Assembly: GCA_027924025.1 (NCBI GenBank) | Contig: AP026970.1 | Span: forward strand, 1,944,501-2,008,500 | Origin: Comamonadaceae bacterium OS-4 | GTDB taxonomy: Bacteria; Pseudomonadota; Gammaproteobacteria; Burkholderiales; Burkholderiaceae_C | Length of the DNA stretch: 64,000 nucleotides | Direction: 5' to 3' | Part shown: in pieces, positions 54,387-63,754 of the stretch | Numbering within the stretch: the first letter of the stretch is position 1 | Layout of the letters: every line of letters starts with the position of its first letter | Translations under genes and position numbers: made by a program | Notes under the pieces: generated by a model | Seen by the model: only the letters and a program-made list of their open reading frames with translations | Database searches by the model: none | What the model was told of the DNA's origin: nothing

Positions 54387-56151
54387 GGTGCCTGATTCCA
54401 ACGCCTGCGCGGCACACTCCGCCCATAGCGGCTTGCCCGGTGCCTGGGCGCACCGCGCGGCGTGGACGATTCTGGATACAGACTTTCAGCAAGCCCATCG
54501 ATTTATAGCGACCTGGCGTGCGTGGCGCACCGACCCGGAGCGGCCGGTCATGCTGCACTACGTGGGGCATATCTCGCCCGACGGGCTTGCTCTGCTGCGG
54601 CGTGAGCTCGCGGCGACCGAATCCGATGCGGACGGCTTGTACCCATCACTCTTGCATGAACTGCAAGACCGCGACGCCGGCATCCACCGCATCCTGCTCG
54701 ACCGGGGACAAGTGTCGCTGACGCTGTGCATCGGCGACAGCCACGCGTTTTTGGGCGACCACAAATTGTTCGCCAACACCGTCTGGTTTTCCGCAGGCGA
54801 CCTGTGGAGCAAATGGACGGCCAAAGCCTTGTCTCGCCTGTGTGCCCGCGGTGCAACGCTAGAGGCGCAACTTCCCGCAGATGCGCCCGCAGAATGGCTG
54901 CTGGAAGCTGGTTTTGTGGGTTGCAGCCCCGTTTCAGCGACGGGCACGGTCAACGCCACCTTCGACCCGCCTTGGCCCTTGGGCAGCAAAGAGCCCCCCG
55001 CGGCGGCGGAGGCCATTGCAAAGGCACCCTCGTGCTGTGTGGTCGGCGCGGGCATTTCAGGCGCCAGTGTGGCTTACGCCCTCGCCCGCCGGGGCTGGCA
55101 AGTCACGGTGCTGGAGGCAGCGCCCCACGCCGCTGCCGGGGCGTCTGGCCTGCCGGTCGGCTTGGTGGTGCCCCACGTGTCTGCCGATGACAGCCCGCGC
55201 TCGCGGCTCTCGCGGGTCGGTGCCAAGTTGATGCTGCAACACTGCAGAGATCTGCTGCAAGGCGGCGAAGAGTGGGCACTGAGCGGTGTGCTGGAGCACC
55301 GTTTTTCAGAAGGTCCGGACCGTCTGCACCATGCGGCTGCGTGGGTCAAGCCGGCGGCCTTGGTGAAAGCCTGGTTGCAGCACCCCAACATGACGGTGCA
55401 CTACGCAAAACCCGTGGCCCAACTGCAGCGCAACGGTGACCTTTGGTCCCTTCGGGGCCCAGACGGCAGCCTGCTGGCAGAAGCGAAGGTGGTGGTCCTG
55501 GCCACCGCGTTTGCCACCTGCGCGCTGCTGGAGGCCGACGGCATGCAAGCCCACCGTGCCCCCTCGCTGCACTTGACGCTAGGCGACCTGCAAGCGGTCC
55601 ACGGCACCGCCAGCACTGGCTCGATGCCACAGCACCCCGAGTCCCCCGCTTGGCGCCAGCCGCATAACGGCCATGGTTGCTTTATCCCTTCGGTACCGGG
55701 GCCGGCAGGCCCCTTTTGGCTCGCGGGCTCCAGCTTTGAGCCCGACAGCGCACCATCCCCCGAGAGTCTGGCGCAACACCGTTTGGCCCCGTTGGCAGAG
55801 CAACACCGCGCGAATCTGGAGCGCTTGCAGACCCTGTTGCCTGAGGCTGCCGAAGCCACCGCCCACCTGTTTCAAGGCGGCCAAGTGACCGCATGGTCCG
55901 GAACCCGCTGCGTCACCCACGATCGACTGCCCTTGGCCGGGCCGGTCGACACCAATGCCCTCAACGGGCTGTGGATGCATGTGGGCATGGGCGCGCGCGG
56001 CTTGACGTTTTCAGCACTGGGCGCAGAAATGATCGCCGCGCGCATCTGCCACGAGCCTTGGCCGGTCGAAAGTGCCTTGGCCAGATCTATGGACGCGCAG
56101 CGCCTGCGCAAGCGACGTACCGTCCGCGAAGTAGAGAGTGACAGCACCTGA
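54346..56151 (+). CDS. mnmC: MnmC tRNA-modifying oxidoreductase with degenerate methyltransferase half
   Basis: A 601-residue protein. The C-terminal FAD domain (from ~225: [17 protein letters not shown]) is the MnmC1 part that turns cmnm5s2U34 into nm5s2U34. The N-terminal MnmD-type half aligns in outline ([28 protein letters not shown]), but the SAM loop reads [15 protein letters not shown] where active enzymes have ETGFGxGLNFLxxW, and the usual LDGFxPxxNPxLW segment is collapsed. About 35 N-terminal residues are missing too. GTG 54346 overlaps yggX by 41 bases; GTG 54388 is an alternative start. Confidence 0.85.
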   Translation: MQTQHKATFPPAPEVPDSNACAAHSAHSGLPGAWAHRAAWTILDTDFQQAHRFIATWRAWRTDPERPVMLHYVGHISPDGLALLRRELAATESDADGLYPSLLHELQDRDAGIHRILLDRGQVSLTLCIGDSHAFLGDHKLFANTVWFSAGDLWSKWTAKALSRLCARGATLEAQLPADAPAEWLLEAGFVGCSPVSATGTVNATFDPPWPLGSKEPPAAAEAIAKAPSCCVVGAGISGASVAYALARRGWQVTVLEAAPHAAAGASGLPVGLVVPHVSADDSPRSRLSRVGAKLMLQHCRDLLQGGEEWALSGVLEHRFSEGPDRLHHAAAWVKPAALVKAWLQHPNMTVHYAKPVAQLQRNGDLWSLRGPDGSLLAEAKVVVLATAFATCALLEADGMQAHRAPSLHLTLGDLQAVHGTASTGSMPQHPESPAWRQPHNGHGCFIPSVPGPAGPFWLAGSSFEPDSAPSPESLAQHRLAPLAEQHRANLERLQTLLPEAAEATAHLFQGGQVTAWSGTRCVTHDRLPLAGPVDTNALNGLWMHVGMGARGLTFSALGAEMIAARICHEPWPVESALARSMDAQRLRKRRTVREVESDST

Positions 56152-56168
56152 GCGCCGCCGTAGGTCAC

Positions 56169-56909
56169 TCAGACCTTTTGGAAGGCGCCAAACACCTGCT
56201 GGGGGTTGAATGGCAATTCCAGCACATCGGAATAACCTAGGGTCTCCGCCTGCCGGATGGCTCTCCAGTCCGGCGATGCCATCACCGCCATCAGCTTAGG
56301 CGGGTGGGCGGCCAAGCCCCCTAGGTGCTTGGCAAACTCCCACGGATCCGGTTTTTGGGCATCTACAAACACCAGGGCGAGGCCATAGTGGCGGGACTGC
56401 AAACGCTGTTCACAGGCCTCCAGGGTTCGTGCCTCGTCCGCGACCAGCACCCCTGCCAGTGCCAAGCGTGCCCTCAGGTAGTAGGTCTCGACAGGCGGTA
56501 TACCGACCAGCAGGGCACACCGGATTCCCGGCGGTGGCGGGGATGGGGCTGTAGAGTTGTCCGTAAAAATATCAATATCCACCTCTTGGGAGCTGGCAAA
56601 CAGTGCATCCAGCGACTGCACCAGCCCACCCCAATCCACAGGCCGTTGCAGGCTGCGCCAAGCGCCTGTGGGTGTCGACTCCCCCACCGCAATGATTTTC
56701 AGGTGCGGGTTGAAGCCGGGTGACACCAGGTCCAGACCGGCCTCATAGCTATCCACATCAATCAAGGCCACGTTGGGCGAAGTTCCGTCCAGCGGGGTCC
56801 AGAGCACGTATTTCGGCCCATCGGTGCGGGACACCCGGAACAGCGTGTTCAGCGTATGCCGCTCGGCATCGCTGAACCCCACTACTTTGACCCACACGGT
56901 AATTGCCAT
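56169..56909 (-). CDS. putative tandem pseudo-receiver protein
   Basis: 246 residues, not matched to a named family. Both halves (residues 1-105 and 125-246) show response-regulator-like patterns: a central hydrophobic strand ending in Asp (VALIDVDSYE; LALVFVDAQKPD) and a final helix (QQVFGAFQKV). The N-terminal acidic pair of true receivers is missing, so phosphorylation is doubtful. The halves are joined by a Pro-rich linker (PSPPPP). It converges on mnmC and lies upstream of the nucleoside permease genes on the same strand, 24 bases away. Function unknown. Confidence 0.65.
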   Translation of the reverse strand: MAITVWVKVVGFSDAERHTLNTLFRVSRTDGPKYVLWTPLDGTSPNVALIDVDSYEAGLDLVSPGFNPHLKIIAVGESTPTGAWRSLQRPVDWGGLVQSLDALFASSQEVDIDIFTDNSTAPSPPPPGIRCALLVGIPPVETYYLRARLALAGVLVADEARTLEACEQRLQSRHYGLALVFVDAQKPDPWEFAKHLGGLAAHPPKLMAVMASPDWRAIRQAETLGYSDVLELPFNPQQVFGAFQKV

Positions 56910-56933
56910 TGTGATTTGCAAGCGACGTTGCGC

Positions 56934-57902
56934 TTACCGCTCCTTGGAATAGGGCCGACCCAATGCCTGGGGAGCCACCGCCTTGCCGATGAAGCCGGCC
57001 AGCAAAACCACCGTCAAGATATAAGGCAGCGCCTGAATGAATTGCACCGGCACCTCGCCGAATCCGCTGATTTGGACTCCTTGCAAACGGATGGCCGCTG
57101 CGTCCAGAAAGCCGAACAACAAGCACGCCCAAAATGCGCCCACCGGATGCCAACGGCCAAAAATCAACGCAGCCAGCGCCATAAAGCCACGCCCCGCGGT
57201 CATGTTGGCAGAGAAGTTCGCGCTTTGCGCCAGCACCAGATAGGCACCCGCCAGTCCGCACAACACCCCGTTGATCGTAAGCGCGGCATAGCGCAGGCGG
57301 CTTACCGACACACCCGCAGCATCCACCATTTGCGGGTTCTCGCCCACTGCCCGCAAGCGCAGTCCGAAACGGGTGCGGAACAATACCCACCAGCACGCGG
57401 GCACCAGTGCCAGCGCCAGGTAAACCATGGCGTTGTGGCTCAACAGCCCCTCGCCCACGATCCGGCCCACCAGCGGGATGCCATAGAGTGCTTCGGGCAG
57501 CCCCGGGAACAGCGCTTGGATGCGGACGTCGCTGCCCACCGGGGGCGTCTGTCCGCCCTGGGAGAACCAGGCGATACCGAGCACCACCGTCATGCCGGCG
57601 GCGATGATGTTGATCGCTACCCCGGACACGACCTGGTCCCCTTTATGGCTTACGCAGGCCAAGCCATGCATCCAAGACAAGGCCACCGCCACCAGCACGC
57701 CCAAGCCCAGCGCCAACGCAGTCGACTGGTAAGCCGCCCCTGCAGCGCCGGCCGCGAAGGCGGCAAACAGCATCTTGCCTTCCAAGCCAATGTCCACCAC
57801 GCCAGAGCGCTCTGAGAACATGCCCGCGAGCGCGCACAAAATCAGCGGCGTGGACACACGCAGCGTCGAGGCCAGCATGGCTGCGATCAAAGTGTCATCC
57901 AT
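56934..57902 (-). CDS. Bmp-type nucleoside ABC transporter permease 2 (NupQ-like)
   Basis: A 322-residue permease of the BPD_transp_2 family with eight or nine transmembrane helices; MFSERSGVVDIGLEGKMLFA near residue 28 is the family signature. With the neighbouring permease it forms the membrane channel. It overlaps the upstream permease gene by eight bases. The stop lies 24 bases before the pseudo-receiver gene. Confidence 0.9.
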   Translation of the reverse strand: MDDTLIAAMLASTLRVSTPLILCALAGMFSERSGVVDIGLEGKMLFAAFAAGAAGAAYQSTALALGLGVLVAVALSWMHGLACVSHKGDQVVSGVAINIIAAGMTVVLGIAWFSQGGQTPPVGSDVRIQALFPGLPEALYGIPLVGRIVGEGLLSHNAMVYLALALVPACWWVLFRTRFGLRLRAVGENPQMVDAAGVSVSRLRYAALTINGVLCGLAGAYLVLAQSANFSANMTAGRGFMALAALIFGRWHPVGAFWACLLFGFLDAAAIRLQGVQISGFGEVPVQFIQALPYILTVVLLAGFIGKAVAPQALGRPYSKER

Positions 57903-59010
57903 GTTGCACCCCCGACTTCATCAACTTTGACAAGACCCACGCCAGCATCGGCGCAATCACATAGACCATTGCCCCGGAGAACAGCACGATAAACCCTTGC
58001 AACATCACCACCATTTCGCGGCTGAAGCCCGATACCTCAAATGCCACCTCAGCACCGCCCTGAAACAGTGCGCCAAACAACACACTGGCAAAGATGATGC
58101 CCACCGGGTGGTTGCGCCCCATCAAGGCCACTGCAATACCAGTAAAGCCGGCACCACTCACAAACTCCAGCAGCAATTTGCCATTGACCCCGGCGATTTC
58201 GTTCATGCCGACCATGCCGGCCAGAGCGCCGGAAATCGCCATCGCAATCACGATCTGGTGCCGCACGTTGATGCCCGCATACTCCGCCGCACTTTGGCTG
58301 GAGCCCACCGCCCGCAGGCGATAGCCCGCCCGGGTACGCCACAAAAACAGGTACACCCCCGCTGAGGCGAGCAAGGCCAAGACCAGGCTCATGTTGAGCG
58401 GCGATGCATCCCACTCAATGCCAATTGCCGCCAGCGCTTCATGCATGCCGGGCAACTTGGCCGAGGCTGCAAATGCGGCACTCTCGACCGACATCGAGCC
58501 GGCTGGGCGCAGGTGGTTCACCAACAAGTAAACCAACAAGCTGCTGGCGATGAAGTTGAACATGATGGTGGTAATCACCACATGGCTGCCGCGGTACGCC
58601 TGCAAATACGCAGGTACCGCAGCCCAGGCGGCCCCGAACAGGGCACCACTGAGCACCATCAGCGGCAGCATCACCCAAGCAGGCAAAGCGTTGGACAACC
58701 ACAAGGCCACCAAACCGGTCCCCAAGCCGCCCATAATGGCCTGCCCTTCACCACCGATGTTGAAGAGCCCCCCGTGAAAGGCCACCGCCACTGCAAGCCC
58801 GGTAAAGATAAAGGTCGTGGCGTAGTACAACGTATAACTGATACCGCGCTGGCTACCAAAGGCGCCCTGCACCAGCACCGAAATGACTTCAACAGGGTCC
58901 TGCCCCACCATGGCCACCACACCGGCAGCAGCAAGCAAGGCCACCAAAAGGCAGACCGCAGGCAACAGCACCAAGTCCGCCCAACGCGGCAATGCATAGT
59001 TTGCGTTCAT
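57895..59010 (-). CDS. Bmp-type nucleoside ABC transporter permease 1 (NupP-like)
   Basis: A 371-residue permease of the same family, with FNIGGEGQAIMGGLGTGLVA near residue 93 and GFTGIAVALMGRNHPVG towards the end. The ATG at 59010 overlaps the ATPase stop (ATGA). Its sequence type accompanies YufN/NupN-like binding proteins. Confidence 0.9.
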   Translation of the reverse strand: MNANYALPRWADLVLLPAVCLLVALLAAAGVVAMVGQDPVEVISVLVQGAFGSQRGISYTLYYATTFIFTGLAVAVAFHGGLFNIGGEGQAIMGGLGTGLVALWLSNALPAWVMLPLMVLSGALFGAAWAAVPAYLQAYRGSHVVITTIMFNFIASSLLVYLLVNHLRPAGSMSVESAAFAASAKLPGMHEALAAIGIEWDASPLNMSLVLALLASAGVYLFLWRTRAGYRLRAVGSSQSAAEYAGINVRHQIVIAMAISGALAGMVGMNEIAGVNGKLLLEFVSGAGFTGIAVALMGRNHPVGIIFASVLFGALFQGGAEVAFEVSGFSREMVVMLQGFIVLFSGAMVYVIAPMLAWVLSKLMKSGVQHG

Positions 59011-60545
59011 TGCGACCCTCCGGTCATCAGCAAGCCGATGCCCGCCTCTGTGCAATCTTCAATGGCCAGCTCTCCGCTGACGCGTCCTTGATTCATCACA
59101 ATCACCCGATCCGACAGCGCCAAAATCTCGTCCAATTCGCTGGATACGACCAGCACCGCACACCCGGCGTCGCGCATTGCGCGCAGCTGGGAGTAAATAA
59201 ATTCAATCGCGCCAATATCGACCCCACGGGTCGGCTGCCCCACCAGCAGCACTTTGGGAGACTGCCCCAGCTCCCGCGCCAACACGAGTTTTTGCTGGTT
59301 GCCGCCGGAGAACTTGCTGCTCTTGAGCTCCGGGTCGCGCGGGCGCACATCAAAGCGCTCCATCAAACCGGCAGTGGCCTCCCGCATGGCAGCGTGCGAC
59401 ATCCAGCCGCCGCTCGAATAGGCGGGCAAGCCGTCATAACCCAGCACGGCAGACTCCCAGGCGACAAAGTCCATCACCATGGCGCGTGCGTGGCGGTCTT
59501 CCGGTACATGGGCAACTCCCAGGTCCCGGGCGGTTTGTGGATCCAGCCAACGCGCAGCGCTGAATGTTTGCCCACCAGTGGCCAAACTGCCTGCGTTGGG
59601 GGACAGCAGTCCGGACAGCACATCCAGCAACTCGCTCTGGCCATTTCCGGATACACCTGCAACACCCACAATCTCACCGGCCCGCAGGTCGAGGTTGAGT
59701 CCATGCAGACGAATGACTTGCAGTGCATCTTTCACCACCACATCACGCACCGACAGCAATACTTCGCCCACCGGGCGCGCTTCAGCCTCCAGCCGACCCA
59801 TTTGCACTTTGCGACCCACCATGGCCTCGGCCAGGCTTTCGACAGAAGCCTGCGCAATTGGCATCTCTTGCACCACTTTGCCGCCCCGCATCACGGTGAC
59901 GGTGTCGCACAAGCCCATGACTTCTTTGAGCTTGTGGGTGATCAACAGAATCGTGGTGCCCTGCCCGCGCAGCACCCGGAGCACCTTGAACAAGTGTTCG
60001 GTCTCTTGCGGGGTCAGAACGGCGGTCGGCTCGTCCAGAATCAAAATCTTGGCGCCACGGTACAAGGCCTTGAGGATTTCCAGGCGTTGGCGATCGCCTA
60101 CCGGCAAATCGGACACCACCGAATCGAGCTTCACCTGCAGGCCAGTGGCCTGCATCAGCGTCTCGAGCTTGCTGCGCACAGTCGCATCGGCCTTGTGCAA
60201 CAACCAATGGGGCTCGGCACCCAGCATGACGTTTTCAAGCGCGGTCAGGGTATCGACCAGCATAAAGTGCTGGTGCACCATGCCGATGCCTTGCGCAATC
60301 GCATCATCTGCGTTGCGGATCGTCACCGGCTTGCCGAGAACCGCAATCTCGCCACTGTCCGCTTGATAGAAGCCGTACAGAATGGACATCAAGGTGCTTT
60401 TACCCGCACCGTTTTCGCCCACGATGCCGTGCACCGTGCCGCTGGTCACCCGCAAGTTCACATCGGCATTGGCGGCTACTGCCCCAAACCGCTTGTTGAT
60501 GCCTTGCATGTGAATCGCCGGGGGCGTTGTACTCTCTACACTCAA
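59007..60545 (-). CDS. Bmp-type nucleoside ABC transporter ATPase (NupO-like)
   Basis: 512 residues with two ABC domains. Domain 1 has GENGAGKST and DLPVGDRQRLEILKAL as its altered signature; domain 2 has VSGNGQSELL in the Walker A position and FSGGNQQKLVLAREL. Such asymmetry is normal for this family. GAGGAG lies six bases before TTG 60545, which supports a TTG start. Two hairpins separate it from the binding-protein gene upstream. Confidence 0.92.
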   Translation of the reverse strand: MSVESTTPPAIHMQGINKRFGAVAANADVNLRVTSGTVHGIVGENGAGKSTLMSILYGFYQADSGEIAVLGKPVTIRNADDAIAQGIGMVHQHFMLVDTLTALENVMLGAEPHWLLHKADATVRSKLETLMQATGLQVKLDSVVSDLPVGDRQRLEILKALYRGAKILILDEPTAVLTPQETEHLFKVLRVLRGQGTTILLITHKLKEVMGLCDTVTVMRGGKVVQEMPIAQASVESLAEAMVGRKVQMGRLEAEARPVGEVLLSVRDVVVKDALQVIRLHGLNLDLRAGEIVGVAGVSGNGQSELLDVLSGLLSPNAGSLATGGQTFSAARWLDPQTARDLGVAHVPEDRHARAMVMDFVAWESAVLGYDGLPAYSSGGWMSHAAMREATAGLMERFDVRPRDPELKSSKFSGGNQQKLVLARELGQSPKVLLVGQPTRGVDIGAIEFIYSQLRAMRDAGCAVLVVSSELDEILALSDRVIVMNQGRVSGELAIEDCTEAGIGLLMTGGSQ

Positions 60546-60580
60546 ATCCTGCTCCTCATCGGGCTCTTGCCCTGAAGCGA

Positions 60581-60614
60581 AAAGCCCACGGTACGTGCAA
60601 GCACCGCGGGCTTT
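60581..60614 (-). terminator. hairpin between binding-protein and ATPase genes (second)
   Basis: AAAGCCC (60581-60587) pairs with GGGCTTT (60608-60614), and inside CGGT pairs with ACCG. On the minus strand the stem ends in TTTT. It could act as a partial terminator or as an mRNA 3' end stabiliser. Confidence 0.5.
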
Positions 60615-60631
60615 ACAACCAGGAAAGAGAA

Positions 60632-60647
60632 CCTCCGCACGCGGAGG
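60632..60647 (-). terminator. hairpin just after the binding-protein gene (first)
   Basis: CCTCCGC-AC-GCGGAGG, a 7-base perfect stem with a two-base loop, 12 bases past the stop codon. On the minus strand it is followed by TTCTCTTT. With the second hairpin it may lower expression of the ATPase and permease genes relative to the binding protein. Confidence 0.5.
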
Positions 60648-60658
60648 CCCCTTTCAGA

Positions 60659-61642
60659 TTACAACTTGCAGGCGTTGTCCGCCATGAAGTCAGCAACTTT
60701 GATCTTGCCGCTGATGATGTCGGCCTTAGCGGCTTCCACCTTCTTTTTGATTTCAGGGGTGATCAGCTTGGCGTTGTTGGCATCCACTGCGTAATCTACG
60801 CCGCCTTCTTTCAGACCCAAAACGGTCATGCCAGCCTTGTGGCCCTTGGCCACGTTGTACACCGCAGTGTCCACGCGCTTGAGCATGGAGGTGAGCATCG
60901 TGCCGGGGTGCAGGTGGTTCTGGTTGCTGTCCACACCGATGGCCAGCTTGCTGCTGTCTTTTGCTGCCTGGTACACACCGATACCGGTGCCGCCAGCTGC
61001 TGCAAACACCACATCCACGCCTTGCGAGAACTGCGCCTTGGCCAACTCGCCGCCGCGTGCGGGGTCGTTCCAAGCCGCGCCGGTGGTACCTGTCATGTTG
61101 CCGATGACTTCTGCCTTGGGGTTGGCGAACAAAGCGCCTTGCTTGTAGCCGCACTCAAACTTGCGGATCAGGGGGATATCCATACCGCCGACGAAGCCGA
61201 CCTTGCCGGTCTTGCTGGCCATGGCTGCAATCGTGCCGACCAAGAAGCTGCCTTCTTGCTCTTTGAACACGACAGACTGCACGTTGGGCAGGTCTACCAC
61301 CATGTCAATGATGGCGAATTGCAGCTTGGGGAATTCCTTGGCCACTTTTTCAATGCTGGAGGCTTGGCCGAAACCGATACCGATGATCGGGCTGGCACCG
61401 CGCTCAGCCATACGGCGGATCGCTTGCTCGCGCTGAGATTCATTGGTGATTTCGAACGACAAGTACTTCTTGCCGGTCTCTTTTTTCCACTTTTCGATGC
61501 CGTTGTAAGCCGCTTCGTTGAAGGACTTGTCAAACTTGCCGCCCATATCAAACACCACCGCCGGGTCAGCAGCGATAGCCTGGAAACTGGCGGCCAAGGT
61601 AGCGGCCAACAGCGTCATGCGCACAGGAGATTTAACGTTCAT
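60659..61642 (-). CDS. BMP-family nucleoside-binding protein
   Basis: A 327-residue periplasmic binding protein of the Bmp/PnrA family. The signal peptide ends near AIA-AD (residue 24), with no lipobox cysteine, so it is soluble. Family blocks: FDMGGKFDKSFNEAAYNG, GIGFGQ, GFVGGMDIPLIRKFECGY and GTGIGVYQAA. PnrA-type proteins bind purine and pyrimidine nucleosides. Gene order with psuK-psuG upstream suggests pseudouridine or other nucleosides as substrate, by inference. Confidence 0.92.
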   Translation of the reverse strand: MNVKSPVRMTLLAATLAASFQAIAADPAVVFDMGGKFDKSFNEAAYNGIEKWKKETGKKYLSFEITNESQREQAIRRMAERGASPIIGIGFGQASSIEKVAKEFPKLQFAIIDMVVDLPNVQSVVFKEQEGSFLVGTIAAMASKTGKVGFVGGMDIPLIRKFECGYKQGALFANPKAEVIGNMTGTTGAAWNDPARGGELAKAQFSQGVDVVFAAAGGTGIGVYQAAKDSSKLAIGVDSNQNHLHPGTMLTSMLKRVDTAVYNVAKGHKAGMTVLGLKEGGVDYAVDANNAKLITPEIKKKVEAAKADIISGKIKVADFMADNACKL

Positions 61643-61859
61643 AGCTTCTCTCAGTTCTCAATCAAGTTAAAAAAACGGTCTATTCAACACATCAATGGCA
61701 GGAATGCCACTTAAATCACACATTTGCCGCCCACTGCAGACAACGCCACACTGTAGTTCAAGAATCACAGCGCGCTCCAGTGTCCGCATCAGGGCTTCTC
61801 CGTATATAACTCAGTCGTTATATACCTCTTACTCAACTCCGCAACCCGGCAGAGGCTTT
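61643..61859. other. intergenic region psuG - bmp
   Basis: It separates psuG from the binding-protein gene, both on the minus strand. It holds the perfect dyad listed separately and an AT-rich stretch near 61670 (TTAAAAAAACGG on the plus strand). An internal promoter for the transporter genes is likely. Confidence 0.45.
61802..61825. promoter_or_regulatory. perfect dyad, candidate operator of the nucleoside transporter genes
   Basis: GTATATAAC (61802-61810) and GTTATATAC (61817-61825) are a perfect 9-base inverted repeat around six bases. It is AT-rich, so unlikely to be a terminator, and lies about 160-183 bases upstream of the bmp start. It fits a dimeric repressor site; no regulator gene is in the window. 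Confidence 0.55.
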
Positions 61860-62789
61860 TCAGGCCTTGTGCAGCACCTGCAACGATTGTCCGATGGCAC
61901 TGGCCAGCCGGGCATTGTTCAGCACCAGTTGGATGTTGGATGCCAAACTGTCACCACCCGTGATTTCACACACCCTTGCCAACAAAAACGGGGTGGATTC
62001 TTTCCCGCCGATTTTCTGGGCTTGGGCTTCTGCCAATGCTTGTTCAATCGCAGCATCAATTGCTTCGCTGGGCATTGCATACTCCGCAGGGATGGGATTT
62101 GCAATAACCATGCCACCGCTCAGCCCCATGGCCCACTTTGCGTGCAACACTTGGGCGATCGCCAGTGGCGTATCCAAGCGGTAATCCACCGAAAACGCAC
62201 TGTCGCGGGTAAAAAATGCGGGCAAAGCCTTGGTCTGGTACCCCACGACGGGCACACCGTGCGTTTCTAGGTACTCGAGGGTCAAACGCAAGTCGAGAAT
62301 GGATTTGGCCCCCGCGCACACCACGGCTACCGGGGTCTGTGCGAGCTCTTGCAAGTCTGCGGATACATCAAAGCTCTCTTGGGCACCCCGATGCACTCCG
62401 CCAATACCACCCGTGGCAAACACGCGGATCCCGGCCATCGCGGCGATGATCATGGTCGATGCCACCGTGGTCGCGCCGGTGGCACCCGCCGCCACAATAA
62501 ACGGCACATCACGGCGACTGACCTTCACAACATCGCGGCCGGAGCGGCCGAGTTGCTCAATGTCGGCCTCAGAGAGGCCCGCCTTCAGGCGCCCGTTCAC
62601 AATAGCAATCGTGGCTGGCACCGCGCCATGGGCCCGGACTTCTGCCTCGACCATCAAGGCCGTTTGCACGTTCTGCGGATACGGCATGCCGTGAGAAATG
62701 ATGGTGGACTCCAAGGCCACCACGGGCACGCCGTTTTGCAAGGCGTGTTGCACTTCGGGTGCGATATCGAGATAAGGATTCAGGGTCAT
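61860..62789 (-). CDS. psuG: pseudouridine-5'-phosphate glycosidase
   Basis: A 309-residue enzyme that splits pseudouridine 5'-phosphate into uracil and ribose 5-phosphate. Conserved blocks: ALESTIISHGMPYPQNV, IVNGRLKAGLS, GATGATTVASTM, and VCAGAKSILDL with the Lys known as the catalytic residue in E. coli YeiN; ATGGIGGVHRGAQ is also typical. The ATG at 62789 overlaps the psuK stop. It should be followed on the transcript by the nucleoside transporter genes. Confidence 0.95.
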   Translation of the reverse strand: MTLNPYLDIAPEVQHALQNGVPVVALESTIISHGMPYPQNVQTALMVEAEVRAHGAVPATIAIVNGRLKAGLSEADIEQLGRSGRDVVKVSRRDVPFIVAAGATGATTVASTMIIAAMAGIRVFATGGIGGVHRGAQESFDVSADLQELAQTPVAVVCAGAKSILDLRLTLEYLETHGVPVVGYQTKALPAFFTRDSAFSVDYRLDTPLAIAQVLHAKWAMGLSGGMVIANPIPAEYAMPSEAIDAAIEQALAEAQAQKIGGKESTPFLLARVCEITGGDSLASNIQLVLNNARLASAIGQSLQVLHKA

Positions 62790-63727
62790 GCGTTCTTGCT
62801 CATATGGTGCCGGACGGCGGCATCGGTCAAATCCGGCGAGTTGGCGAATGTACTTGAAAGCGTGATCTCTGCGCATGCAACGCCGTACTCCACCGCATCT
62901 TTCAGCACTTTACCCGCCAACAGGGCAGCCACTGCCCCTGCCAACAAAGCATCGCCCGCCCCTGTGCTGCTCACCACCTGCACCTTGCGGGACTGCCTGA
63001 AAAAGGGCTTTGCGCCCAGTTGTCCCCACGCAAGGCCGGATGCACCGTGACTGACGATAACCCGCTCAACACCGCCATCCAGGAAGTGTTGCACAACGGC
63101 CAGACATTGCTCCGGTGTATCCACCGGCAAACCGCTGAGCGCACTGGCCTCGAGGTGGTTGAGTTTGAGCAGATACACACCCGCCAAAAGCCCCACAAGT
63201 CGCCGGCACTTGGCCACCGACACGCCATCGACCACTACCTTTCGCTTCAGACCCAGCAGGTAGGCCAGCGTTGGCTGCGCCAGATTGCAGTCCACCAGCA
63301 GCAATGCTTTGGAATCTGACAAGGCGGGAGAAGACGCACACACCTCAGGCGTGAGCGATTCCAGAATGTCCATGTCATTCACGGCCATCGCCACCTCGCC
63401 ATCGGGCTGATGCAGGGACAAATAGGTCGCCGTGCGTTGACCGGCGATCGTCAACATAGCGTCAACGCCCACGCCGGTTGCGGCGGTGCTGGCCACCACT
63501 TGGCGGCCAAAAACATCATCGCCCACCACGGACAACAACTGCACACCCGCACCGAGCCGAGCCAGGTTCTCTGCCAAGTTGCGGCCGACTCCGCCGGGCG
63601 AATACTGGATGCTCCCGGGCGTGGAATCCCCGGCGGTAACCGCACTATGCGCTTTGGCGCTCACGTCCATATTGGAGCCACCTACCACGGTGACCGAGAG
63701 AAAAGCAGCGGACGGATCAGGGGTCAT
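62786..63727 (-). CDS. psuK: pseudouridine kinase (PfkB family)
   Basis: A 313-residue PfkB carbohydrate kinase. The N-terminal GGVGRNLAENLARLG motif and the C-terminal STGAGDALLAGAV motif with the catalytic Asp are intact. Coupling to psuG by an ATGA overlap identifies it as the kinase making pseudouridine 5'-phosphate. It diverges from the ribokinase gene. Confidence 0.92.
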   Translation of the reverse strand: MTPDPSAAFLSVTVVGGSNMDVSAKAHSAVTAGDSTPGSIQYSPGGVGRNLAENLARLGAGVQLLSVVGDDVFGRQVVASTAATGVGVDAMLTIAGQRTATYLSLHQPDGEVAMAVNDMDILESLTPEVCASSPALSDSKALLLVDCNLAQPTLAYLLGLKRKVVVDGVSVAKCRRLVGLLAGVYLLKLNHLEASALSGLPVDTPEQCLAVVQHFLDGGVERVIVSHGASGLAWGQLGAKPFFRQSRKVQVVSSTGAGDALLAGAVAALLAGKVLKDAVEYGVACAEITLSSTFANSPDLTDAAVRHHMSKNA

Positions 63728-63754
63728 TAAGGTCTATATCGAAGGGCTTATCTG

